Shown one piece after another: positions 20,309 through 28,693 of a stretch of DNA of 64,000 nucleotides (its first letter is position 1; every line of letters begins with the position of its first letter). The translations under genes were made by a program, and so were the position numbers. A model generated the notes under the pieces. That model made no database searches. It had not been told where the DNA came from and saw nothing but the letters and a program-made list of their open reading frames with translations. Source of the stretch: Paramoeba atlantica (taxonomy: Eukaryota > Discosea); the NCBI GenBank assembly GCA_977017575.1, contig CDRNVI010000040.1, positions 868,001 through 932,000 on the forward strand, in the 5' to 3' direction.

Positions 20309-21169
20309 CTAGCTATTCGAAAGAGTGTTCAAGGACTTGATGCGCACGCCCGTGCGCTGAAAATTAAATTCATCCATTGTCAACGGAAGGGATTGATCGA
20401 CTTCACCGTAAAGGCCAAGGTTGCCATCACCGGTTAACGTTGTCAACGAAGTGGGGAGCTTGTCAAATAATACAAGACCGCTAAAACAATTGTTTCGACA
20501 AAGAAGTTTTTCAAGAGAGGCAGGCAAATGCTGCAAATCAAGTGGTCCTGCGAAATTGTTGTCCGATATACTAAGCAATCTGAGTTTGAGCGGTAACTTC
20601 AGCAAATCTACGTCCCCGGATAGTTGATTGTTTCTGATGTTTAGAACTTCCAAACTCGGTGGTAAATGGGCTAAATCCACACTTCCCTCAAACTTATTCG
20701 CGTGCAACTCAATTACGCGCGAAACTCGGGGCAAATGCCCTAATTCAAGTCCACCGGAAAGCCTATTCCAGGCAAGATACAAATCCGTAAGTAATGGAGG
20801 CAATAAATCAAGTTGTATGGTTCCTGAGATCATCCACATACTAAACACTTGGAGAGTTTCCGGAAGCCACTGCCAATGTATTGATCCGTTGTATCTGCTA
20901 ATCCCCGAATCGATTTTAATTATGCGCTTTCCATCATCACAAGTTACACTTTGCCATTCACACGCAGGAGTCAATGTGCTCCAGGAGGTGTGAGGATTTT
21001 CGATACCTGCCATAAGCTTTGCAAGTTGATATTCCTGTGGAAGGTTTGCCCCTCGTACCTTACCAGATTTGTATTGAACATCTGCGCTTCGAACCATGGC
21101 AACGTCTACGCGTCCAACTGCGGTTTGAGGATGAAGTGCACGCGAAAGTACCAAAGTTATGAAGATCAT
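20309..21169 (-). CDS. LRR-family protein, reference member
   Basis: 286 residues from the Met at 21169, preferred over an upstream Met at 21340 because it gives a compact signal-peptide-like start (MIFITLVLSRALHP). The family architecture is clearest here. The cap is GKVRGANLPQEYQLAKLMAG, then PHTSW and TPACEWQSVTC (Cys70, Cys77), similar in layout to the LRRNT_2 cap of plant LRR proteins. About eight 22-23-residue repeats follow (e.g. LPPSLEVLNIRNNQLSG), then a C-terminal FNFQRTGVRIK. No transmembrane segment, kinase or other domain. A secreted recognition protein is inferred. The acetyltransferase gene ends about 250 bp upstream on the same strand. Confidence 0.85.
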   Translation of the reverse strand: MIFITLVLSRALHPQTAVGRVDVAMVRSADVQYKSGKVRGANLPQEYQLAKLMAGIENPHTSWSTLTPACEWQSVTCDDGKRIIKIDSGISRYNGSIHWQWLPETLQVFSMWMISGTIQLDLLPPLLTDLYLAWNRLSGGLELGHLPRVSRVIELHANKFEGSVDLAHLPPSLEVLNIRNNQLSGDVDLLKLPLKLRLLSISDNNFAGPLDLQHLPASLEKLLCRNNCFSGLVLFDKLPTSLTTLTGDGNLGLYGEVDQSLPLTMDEFNFQRTGVRIKSLNTLSNS

Positions 21170-21417
21170 GTCAATTTGTGCGATAAAATAGTTATTCTTT
21201 GTAATTTTTGGACTGCCGGAGAAACGATTATTAAGATTTAAGTAAGAAATGGCGACAATGTTCCGCACTACGAGAACGAAAGCTACGTATCTTTTGCGAA
21301 AAATGAGCAAAAACGGATAAAACCAGATAAAAAAGTACACTTTGCTGAAGGGGGGCTACTTACATGACCAACATTGCATCATACGCCCCGCCGTCTTTTC
21401 AATCCCTTTCTTTATCA

Positions 21418-22821
21418 TTACCCCCTCTCCACCCCCACCCCCGGGTCCATCCTAAACCCCCTTGCCACCTCCCGCAATGTCTCCCTGGTGTCCAGATTCA
21501 CCAACACCCTCCCCATATGGACCTCCGACCGTGTGGAGCGAAAATCCCCCTCCGCGGTGTACTTCGGGTACATCTCCGTGAACCCAAACGTGCGGTACAA
21601 CCGGCTACTCGGGACGCTGGGGGCACAGCTCACCCTCCCCGTGTCCCTCTCCCAGCGCTGTCGTAGTGCCATATTCAGGTAGCCCCGATAGGACCCCTGG
21701 GCCGCACGCCAGGCCAACACGTACAGCAGCAGCACACTGGCGTAGCCCTTTCCCCGGACACTCGGGTGGGTCACGACGAGATTGACATGGAATAAAGAAT
21801 TTTTACTTTTATTACTCGCATTTGTATTTGTATTTTTACTTTTATTACTTTTGTTTTTATTCTTATTGTTATTGTTTTCCCCCTCGAGTGCCTCACAGAT
21901 TTGTCGCATCGAGGAGGTGAGGGCTTCCGGGGCGAGGCGGCGACGGGTGCGCAGGGCGTTCAGGGTGGCGCTGAGGTTTCGGCTGTCGTCGTCGCCGTGG
22001 GTGAGGACCCAGCCGAGCACGCGGGAGGTGGGGGGGTGGAGGAGTGCAGCAGCGTGGAGGGTGGGAGGGGGAGAGCGGGTGATGGGGGGGAGAGCATCGG
22101 AAACGGTCGATTCCGAGGAAGAGGGGGGGAGAGAAAACAAGTCGTCGTAGAGGTCGTGGGTAGGGGGAGGTGAAGGACGGAATGGGTTTTTGGGGTTGGG
22201 GTTGTGGAAAGAATTTTTGGGGGTTATGGCGTCAGGAGAGGGGGATGCTGTGTTCTTGGAGGTGTATTTTGTGGTATTCTTTTGTGGTTCACTGTAGAGA
22301 AGACGTAGGCAGTGGAGTGGGTATTCCGCGTCAAAGGTGTGGTCGTGGATCGCATCGGAACATGCTTCCACACACTCGGACAAAGTACGTTGGCTAAGCT
22401 GGTATCCGCGTAACTCGACAAGGGAAACATGAAGTCGAGTGGAAACGTATTGAATAATTTGATTTATCACACCCTCATAGGGGGTTCCCCGAACGTAATC
22501 TAAGGGGTCGCCAAAAGTAGAGTGGGCCGGTAGTGGGCGCTCTAACCCTAAAGCTCGAGAGTAGAGATCAATACCCGTATTTTTGTCCTCTTGTATGGTT
22601 GAATTGCTTTTTATATTTTTTCTTAAAATTTTGACCGAGGCGCCCGATAGTTTCGAGTCAGATGTCCGAAGAACGTCTTTCTTGGCAAAGGATGAATCCA
22701 TTGTTCTTTTCTCTTTACTTCGGGACCGAATCTTAATTTTCAAAGTGTTTTCTTCCGTTGGAGTTGCCGATGACCGTTTTCCCAAATTTCTGATTGTCAG
22801 GTTCATCCTCCCGCTCGACAT
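21418..22821 (-). CDS. GNAT-fold N-acetyltransferase with low-complexity inserts
   Basis: 467 residues. The N-terminal 100 residues are basic and Ser-rich (MSSGRMNLTIRNLGKRSSAT). Residues 100-190 form a globular segment of unknown type (YEGVINQIIQYVSTRLHVSL). The C-terminal half carries the acetyl-CoA signature: HVNLVVTHPSVRGKGYASVL, whose VRGKGYA matches the GNAT R/QxxGxG/A loop, followed by YLNMALRQRW and SSRLYRTFGFTEMYPKYTAE. An Asn/Lys tract (NNNNKNKNKSNKSKN) sits just before the signature and a Pro-rich stretch lies in the middle. The donor should be acetyl-CoA; the acceptor is unknown. No intron. Confidence 0.75.
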   Translation of the reverse strand: MSSGRMNLTIRNLGKRSSATPTEENTLKIKIRSRSKEKRTMDSSFAKKDVLRTSDSKLSGASVKILRKNIKSNSTIQEDKNTGIDLYSRALGLERPLPAHSTFGDPLDYVRGTPYEGVINQIIQYVSTRLHVSLVELRGYQLSQRTLSECVEACSDAIHDHTFDAEYPLHCLRLLYSEPQKNTTKYTSKNTASPSPDAITPKNSFHNPNPKNPFRPSPPPTHDLYDDLFSLPPSSSESTVSDALPPITRSPPPTLHAAALLHPPTSRVLGWVLTHGDDDSRNLSATLNALRTRRRLAPEALTSSMRQICEALEGENNNNKNKNKSNKSKNTNTNASNKSKNSLFHVNLVVTHPSVRGKGYASVLLLYVLAWRAAQGSYRGYLNMALRQRWERDTGRVSCAPSVPSSRLYRTFGFTEMYPKYTAEGDFRSTRSEVHMGRVLVNLDTRETLREVARGFRMDPGVGVERG

Positions 22822-23172
22822 TGTAGTAGTTGCTACCCAAGCTTCGGAGCCTACCCGCTTATCTCATTCCGTCAAGAATATTGATGGAGTGCATGCACAA
22901 GAAAATGATCGTGGGAAAGCGCACTACGCTTAGATCATCCAAAAGAATCGTAAGAATACGCTGAAAATGACGATTGGCCAGAAAAACGTTACATAAAAAT
23001 ATTGTTTCACTGACTTAATTTAAACAACCAAATTAGACCCCCTTCTACTTGCGTAGAACATTTAGTCAACTTAACTTGATCATAGAAAATTTGAGTGAAG
23101 GTGCAAAACATTAAACAAAAGTAGCAAGAAGCAGCTTTTCCAGAGCAACAAAACCCTCTTGAAGACCTATTC
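22822..23172. other. Intergenic, nothing recognised
   Basis: 350 bp between the DnaJ stop and the acetyltransferase start, both minus strand. AT-rich with no repeat or RNA recognised. Confidence 0.45.
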
Positions 23173-24528
23173 TCAGAGCGACACAAGGAACGCTTTCAAC
23201 TCCTCTCGACGTTCGGGAGCTATTTCACGCGGAAATTTCACGTTCAGTGTGACGTGGAGTGTACCCCGTTCCGAAGGCTGACCATGCTTTGGCATTCCTT
23301 CCCCAGGTACAGCCAAAACTGTGCCTGCAGGAGTAATAAGATCCCGCGACAAGGGAACCAAGTGTCCGTCCATATGAGTGAGAGTAACGTTAAACCCAAC
23401 TAGGGAATCCAGCAGCGAGATCGTGTGTGAGGTGTATAAGTCATCCCCCTCTCTGCGGAACCTCTCATGGGGGGCGGTTTGTACGACAAAGATCACATCA
23501 CCCGGAATTTGGTCCGGCACCTGGTCTCCCTCCATCTCAAACACCAGGCGGTGTCCCTCCGGAAGCCCGGGCTCGATCTCGAGTTCCAGTTTCTGGGAAA
23601 CTTTCGTCACACGTGCTCCCTCACATGCGGGGCACTTCTCCTTTATCCTACGACCCTTCCCTCCACACGCGGTGCAAGCCTGCTGCACTTGCTGGGTGAA
23701 CATCCCCCCCAGGGAGACACGTTGCAGCACAACCCCCTCCCCCTTACACTTCTCACACAGCTGCAGCGCTGCATGCGAGGCCGCCCCCGACCCCTTACAC
23801 CTCCTACACAGCTTCTGTTTCCCAATCGCAATCTCATGGGTGGCTCCTGAATAGAGCTCCCCTAAAGGGATACGAAGTGCAATTTGGGCGCTCTGTCCTT
23901 TACTGCGGTCCCCTCCCCCGAACCTACTCAAGAAGTCAAACAGGGAGCCCCCGGGGCCGGTGCCCGTGGCGGCGTCGCGCTGCTCGAGTTGTCGCACCCC
24001 CGCCTCCCCGCGCATGTCGTACATGGTGCGCTTGCGTCGGTCGCTCAGGACCTCATACGCGCGCTGTATGGTGCGGTACCTCTCCTTGGCTGCGGGGCTG
24101 GGGTTGTGATCGGGGTGGAACTGCTTGGAGAGCGCCCGGAATTGTGTTTTGATTTCCCGGTCCGTCGCGTCCTCCGCGTTGGGGAGTTCCAGCACGTGGT
24201 AGTAGTCGGGTTCCTCCTCGAGGGAGGTCTCGGAGGGGGAATCATAGGGGTCTTCGTGGGTCTCGCTTGTGGCGTCAAAATCGTTTGGAGGATCAGGGGG
24301 TGTGGAATTCTCGTGTGTGGCTTCCTTTGGATTGTCCGTGGAGCAAAAAAAGGAGGGGAGAGGTGGAGTTATGGACTTCAAATGGGTTGTGCTCGCTGTA
24401 TACTCGGATAAGCCTGAAAAGAGGACCAATAAAACGGTTGTAAAAAGATAGAGGGGTGATGGACAATGCCGAAAATAAGGTGAGCGCTCGCGTTTCGTAT
24501 GCAATTTCATGGGTGTAGCATGGGACAT
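23173..24528 (-). CDS. Type I DnaJ (Hsp40), Scj1/ERdj-like
   Basis: 451 residues. A hydrophobic segment at about 24-42 (PSPLYLFTTVLLVLFSGL) looks like a signal peptide or anchor, pointing to the secretory pathway. After an acidic linker comes the J domain (residues about 108-175) with the HPD tripeptide at 138-140, which stimulates Hsp70 ATPase. A Gly/Phe stretch follows (SLFDFLSRFGGG). The zinc-binding region has four CxxC knuckles at 241, 258, 285 and 299 (CRRCKGSG, CEKCKGEG, CTACGGKG, CPACEG). The segment GGMFTQQVQQACTACGGKG is Scj1-like. The client-binding C-terminal domain is complete. No HDEL-type retention signal at the end (LKAFLVSL). Partner: luminal Hsp70 (BiP), inferred. Confidence 0.88.
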   Translation of the reverse strand: MSHATPMKLHTKRERSPYFRHCPSPLYLFTTVLLVLFSGLSEYTASTTHLKSITPPLPSFFCSTDNPKEATHENSTPPDPPNDFDATSETHEDPYDSPSETSLEEEPDYYHVLELPNAEDATDREIKTQFRALSKQFHPDHNPSPAAKERYRTIQRAYEVLSDRRKRTMYDMRGEAGVRQLEQRDAATGTGPGGSLFDFLSRFGGGDRSKGQSAQIALRIPLGELYSGATHEIAIGKQKLCRRCKGSGAASHAALQLCEKCKGEGVVLQRVSLGGMFTQQVQQACTACGGKGRRIKEKCPACEGARVTKVSQKLELEIEPGLPEGHRLVFEMEGDQVPDQIPGDVIFVVQTAPHERFRREGDDLYTSHTISLLDSLVGFNVTLTHMDGHLVPLSRDLITPAGTVLAVPGEGMPKHGQPSERGTLHVTLNVKFPREIAPERREELKAFLVSL

Positions 24529-24661
24529 TGGAATAAATAGAAGAAACGAAAGAACTCACTGTGCACTGTGCGGAAAAACAGTAGCTTTATACGAATGAGG
24601 CTTACTCCCCCTCTCATTAATTTTTATAAATATAAATTAACGTCCGATCCATAATTAAGGA

Positions 24662-25138
24662 ATTAGGCTCTTCGTTAAACGCGGTGGTTGTTTTCAACTT
24701 AGAAGTGGTAGAGTATACCGCGGCGATAATTTTCCACCCCTCCCCCTGGTACGCGCAGGTGGGGTTCGACAAGGCCAAATTTTCCGAAATTTTTGGGGTG
24801 ACCAAAACATTTTTTTTTTGACCCAAAAAAAAGTAAAAATATTATTTTTCCAAAATCGACTCCTAAAACGTGTTTGGAGAGTTTGGGACCCCAGCTACCA
24901 TTCTACGACGTTTTTTCCGTCAGATTCGCCTCCTGCCCCTACTGGTGAAGCATCAAAAACGGCCCAAATTCGGGTTAAAATTTCGCATTTTTTGCCGAAA
25001 AATCGAGGTTTTTCCCCGAAAAAAATAGATTATGCGTGATCTTTTCGCGATTTTTCTTTTTTAGGCTCTTCTTTAAACGCGGAGGTAGTTTTCAACGCGA
25101 AGCGCGCAGCATGAGTGACTTCCCTGCGCTCGATTTTG
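24662..25138 (+). mobile_element. Palindrome-ended modular element, core type B, copy 1
   Basis: Opens with AGGCTCTTCGTTAAACGCGG and closes with the other half of the palindrome near 25060-25110. The core differs from type A (GGTAGAGTATACCGCGGCG, CCTGGTACGCGCAGGTGGGG, CAGCTACCATTCTACGACG) and is shared with 45727-46428 and in part with 37310-37370. Non-coding. Confidence 0.65.
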
Positions 25139-25139
25139 A

Positions 25140-25853
25140 AAAGCAAAAAATTCGAAAAAAAATTCTTGACTCAGAATTTCAAGATGGATCACTTTTTTCC
25201 GTAGAGCAAGTACTTCATCCCGCAATTCTCCGACCTCTCTTTGCACCTTCTTGAACTCTACAAGAATCTCACCCGTGCGGCTACAAGTTTCTTGCACCTT
25301 CTCCTTAAGATTTTTACTGCGATCGCGGTGCACTCTGCCGTATTCAATAGTCCCACCTCGTAGACCACGCCACATCGTCGGGCATTTCCGCTTCCTTCAC
25401 GCCATGTATTTCCGACTTTTCAGCGTCTTAAAAAAAAAGAAGTCCTGCTTCTCGCGCCTTCGTCAAAAGGAGGAGTCCCTGCAACAAAATGTCAATGTCG
25501 ATTGGGACATTGCATAATGACTTGAGAACATTGCTCTCCGGATCAGAGAGTTGGCGAATGCGCGTAGTTATCCACTGTGCGCACATCTCAATGATGTTAT
25601 CCTCCATTCGCTGGGTAACATCAGGGGGAGGAAGACGGTCCGGGGCGTATTTGATGGCATTCTTCTCGACACTACTCATGCGTAGCCATTCGAGAGAAGT
25701 TTCTGACCTCTTCAAGGGTATTCGAAAGGTATGTCGTATCGCATACGACACCCATTTCCGCAGGGGTGCATACTTTTCAGAGTCAGGGGAGTCGATTCCT
25801 TCCTCAATGTACTCATCGTCCCCCGGAGGAAAGTCATACTCCAACATGATCAC
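25140..25853 (-). pseudogene. Unknown coding region in two frames, coiled-coil C-terminus
   Basis: The 5' part (25853-25428, 141 residues) starts MIMLEYDFPPGDDEYIEEGI and is acidic, then helical. It ends at a run of T on the coding strand (25431-25438). A second open segment (25375-25140) holds a heptad-rich helix (RSKNLKEKVQETCSRTGEIL, then FKKVQREVGELRDEVLALRK) typical of a coiled coil. The two are probably one gene broken at the homopolymer and cut at its 3' end by the type B element. No family recognised. It could belong to a transposon. Confidence 0.4.
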
Positions 25854-25964
25854 TTAGTTTGAAAGAAATGAATACGAACTATCAGTCATATAACGCCATT
25901 TCATATATTCCGCTAAGTTCGGATACTTTCCGAAAAGAAAAACAAATCAACTTCGCAAAAACCA

Positions 25965-26105
25965 TGACGTAAAAAAGAGTTTTTCAAAATCGTTTCACAT
26001 ATTGTGTCTTGAGAGTTTGGGACCTTTACTAGCTTTCTACGCCGTTGTTTTCACAAAATACCCCTTCTTGAAGCCGTGGCACGCCTCCCAAAGTGATCCC
26101 CCCAA
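25965..26105. repeat. Fragment of the type A core
   Basis: GAGAGTTTGGGACCTTTACT to GAAGCCGTGGCACGCC parallels 1690-1760 of the first type A element with about 15% difference. No ends are present. Confidence 0.6.
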
Positions 26106-26188
26106 AATAGGTGTCCAGGCAAAACCTGGCAAAACCTGACAGGTTTCAACCCTCTAAGTGTGCACTAATTAAAAGCTGAACTGTATCC

Positions 26189-28603
26189 ATAGCTGTCATT
26201 CGACGTCGAAAATTGCAATTCGACGTCTTCGAATGCCTTTCGACGTCGAAAAAATGGGTCTTTCGACGTCGAACGAAGGAAAAAAAATGGGGGATTCTTG
26301 TGTTCATGTGCAGCACTTGAAAAAATGTTTCGATCGACGGATTCTTTTCACTACAGTAATTTGCTATGGTATTCGGACGAATAGATGACTACTAGAGAAT
26401 AAGAAAGTAGCAACGTATGGTTGTCGTCAGGTTGTTCGTCAGACCGCTCGGAAGTTCTAACCGTGTTAAATGCGTCACCTTTTATTTGAAACATGTTCAG
26501 AAACGTAATTAATGAAGTTTAATAAAATAAAGATACGGAAAATTATGACTGTACTAGTCATTATCATAGTATAAGCTTATGGCGTTTACTGTTGCCGTAT
26601 AGCTAAGCACAAAATATCTCGCGTTGCAATAATACAAGAAAATTTTAAGTGTGGGGAAAAAGTTTAGCCTTAATGGTCCTGAAGTATGAGACAAAACATG
26701 GAAAAAACCCCAGAAAATATCAGTTTCCGAACAATACATGAAACATCCATACATAAATATTCCGCCAAAATTATATCAGCTTCATCGGGCGCATACTGTT
26801 TCAAAATTTGTACGCTGCTGCGAAGCTGACACACCAGCTCTGTCTGATATTCATCGTCCAGTTTATTGCTAGACAGCCCCCCATACCATTGAGTGAAAAA
26901 TTGTTCCGCTTTGTTAGTTTCTTCGTCGAAAGATCCAAGAAGAACGTCTAGGGCCACACCACGATACCCCCCCTTCTTCGTACAGATCTTGTCATGTCCA
27001 TAAAATGTTTGTCTGAAGAGCTTTTTAAGTTCAAAAAGGGGTGTTTCCTGAAAGGTTTTCATCGCATCCATCGCGAGGTTATTGAGAAAATGACCAAAGC
27101 AAGATAGTAAGGAGACGTGTGGCATCATGTCCACGGCCCGGTTTCCGAAGTTTATCCAGTCTGACTCCCCAATTCTTTGAACGCGATCATATATTCTTTT
27201 TAATTCTCCTTCTGCCTCATCACGGGCCACGTGGTTAACGGCACAGCCATCCACCATTAAAAACCTCATTTTTCGTACCAGCGTAATGCCGAGAATAGAA
27301 TTCAATGTATTAACCAAACTCTCAGCTGTTTCTTTGCCGTTGAATGCCTTCCGCTTCGGATGATACATGGGTGGTAATAGATATTGCTCATCTGAAACAT
27401 ACACTACCCCTACTAATACGTGCTCGTTGAGCACGGAATCAACCCCAGCATCCACAGCTACCCCGAAGAAAGGATGAATATCGATTTTTGAAATCATTTT
27501 TTCCCATATTTCGTTGGCCAAGTCCTTCTCCCAATCACGCATGACCCTGTGATTGTTGCCGAGTGCATTGAGAATTTCTTCAGTATTTGCTCGCTTGGGG
27601 CGTAATTCTTCATAGTTACGAAATAAAGCGTGTGCAGCTTTGCATGACAAGTTCGTCTTTGCCACAAGACAGGGAACGCAGCGACGAACAAAAACATTTA
27701 CACTCATTGAATTGTCGTTCGGGGTCAGTGAAAAAAGTTCCAGTTCGTTTGCGATTCTCTGTCCCTCGCGCACTAAACAAGTGTGATTGATATGGTGATA
27801 GTAATGGTTGTTATGGAGCGAATGACTCCACCACGGACAGTCGCGACATTTTATGTGAGTCCGCTGGCCCATGGTATTCACGAGATGGGGCCGAGGATAT
27901 TTCTCGGCGTATTCGCGACACTCTTTGTTTTTCTTCTCCAAATCTTTTGTTCTACCAGGCGGGGTATCCATTCCCAAGCAGCGTTCACGAAAGAATTTTG
28001 TCGAAATACGGGGAAACCGCATTGGGTCCTGTACAAGCTGTTTTCGAACTACTTGCCTTACAGAGCTTGCCTGTTGTGATGGAGAGGACGACATTTCCTC
28101 TTCAAGCCTCGCGGTACACTCTCGTCGTACTGAGACAGGAACATAACTCCCTGACGGAACGTTATCGGAAATTTCAAATCTGCTCTGGGTGGGACCATCT
28201 GCTGCTTCCGTGGAAGCATCTCTCTGCATGGCAGTTCTATTCTTCTTCGCCGAATTGGTTCTCTTGGCACGAACCGAAGTAACTGAAGGAGTAGTAGATG
28301 AAACAGATTCGGAAGAATTTGCTTCAGCTAAAGTTGGCACGATTGCATCTGATGAAAGAGCTGGGGGAGAAGGTATGCGGATAGGAATCATGCGCCCCCT
28401 TCCTCGAACAGAGGTGTGCATTGTGAAAAAACAAGTAAATTAACACAAAAAAGTAGAAGACTGGTTGCAAATACATTTTTTAAACATTTTATAAACATAT
28501 ATTCTGTTGAAAAAAAATTCTTTCAGAAACCACACAAGCACTCAAAATGTTTCGACCTTTCGACCGTCGAACGACGTCGAATTCGACGTCGAATGACAGC
28601 TAT
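26189..28603 (-). mobile_element. hAT-like transposon
   Basis: 2,415 bp. Inverted ends ATAGCTGTCATTCGACGTCG are flanked by an imperfect 8-bp target duplication (CTGTATCC at 26181-26188, GTGTATCT at 28604-28611; six of eight match), the length expected for hAT elements. TTCGACGTCGAA palindromes repeat just inside both ends (four near 26200-26270, two near 28565-28595) and are likely transposase-binding sites. One transposase gene on the minus strand. Confidence 0.8.
26670..28421 (-). CDS. hAT-like transposase with BED-like zinc finger
   Basis: 583 residues. After a Ser-rich N-terminus and a basic segment, residues about 183-212 carry CRDCPWWSHSLHNNHYYHH and a further Cys, a BED-like DNA-binding finger. 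The RNase H-like core shows FFGVAVDAGVDSVLNEHVL (first Asp), RFLMVDGCAVNHVA (second Asp) and LLSCFGHFLNNLAMDA, which matches the hAT CxxH helix followed by Leu-Asn. The C-terminal acidic residue and dimerisation region of hAT transposases are not obvious; the protein ends VFSMFCLILQDH. The gene is open throughout, so decay, if any, is at the 3' end. It lies wholly inside inverted ends. Confidence 0.75.
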   Translation of the reverse strand: MHTSVRGRGRMIPIRIPSPPALSSDAIVPTLAEANSSESVSSTTPSVTSVRAKRTNSAKKNRTAMQRDASTEAADGPTQSRFEISDNVPSGSYVPVSVRRECTARLEEEMSSSPSQQASSVRQVVRKQLVQDPMRFPRISTKFFRERCLGMDTPPGRTKDLEKKNKECREYAEKYPRPHLVNTMGQRTHIKCRDCPWWSHSLHNNHYYHHINHTCLVREGQRIANELELFSLTPNDNSMSVNVFVRRCVPCLVAKTNLSCKAAHALFRNYEELRPKRANTEEILNALGNNHRVMRDWEKDLANEIWEKMISKIDIHPFFGVAVDAGVDSVLNEHVLVGVVYVSDEQYLLPPMYHPKRKAFNGKETAESLVNTLNSILGITLVRKMRFLMVDGCAVNHVARDEAEGELKRIYDRVQRIGESDWINFGNRAVDMMPHVSLLSCFGHFLNNLAMDAMKTFQETPLFELKKLFRQTFYGHDKICTKKGGYRGVALDVLLGSFDEETNKAEQFFTQWYGGLSSNKLDDEYQTELVCQLRSSVQILKQYAPDEADIILAEYLCMDVSCIVRKLIFSGVFSMFCLILQDH

Positions 28604-28693
28604 GTGTATCTCTTGGAAAACTAGAAAAAGGCAGAAAACTAGAAAAAGGCAGCAAAACTAGGTCGCACACGAATGAATCTCAAAAGAATATCG

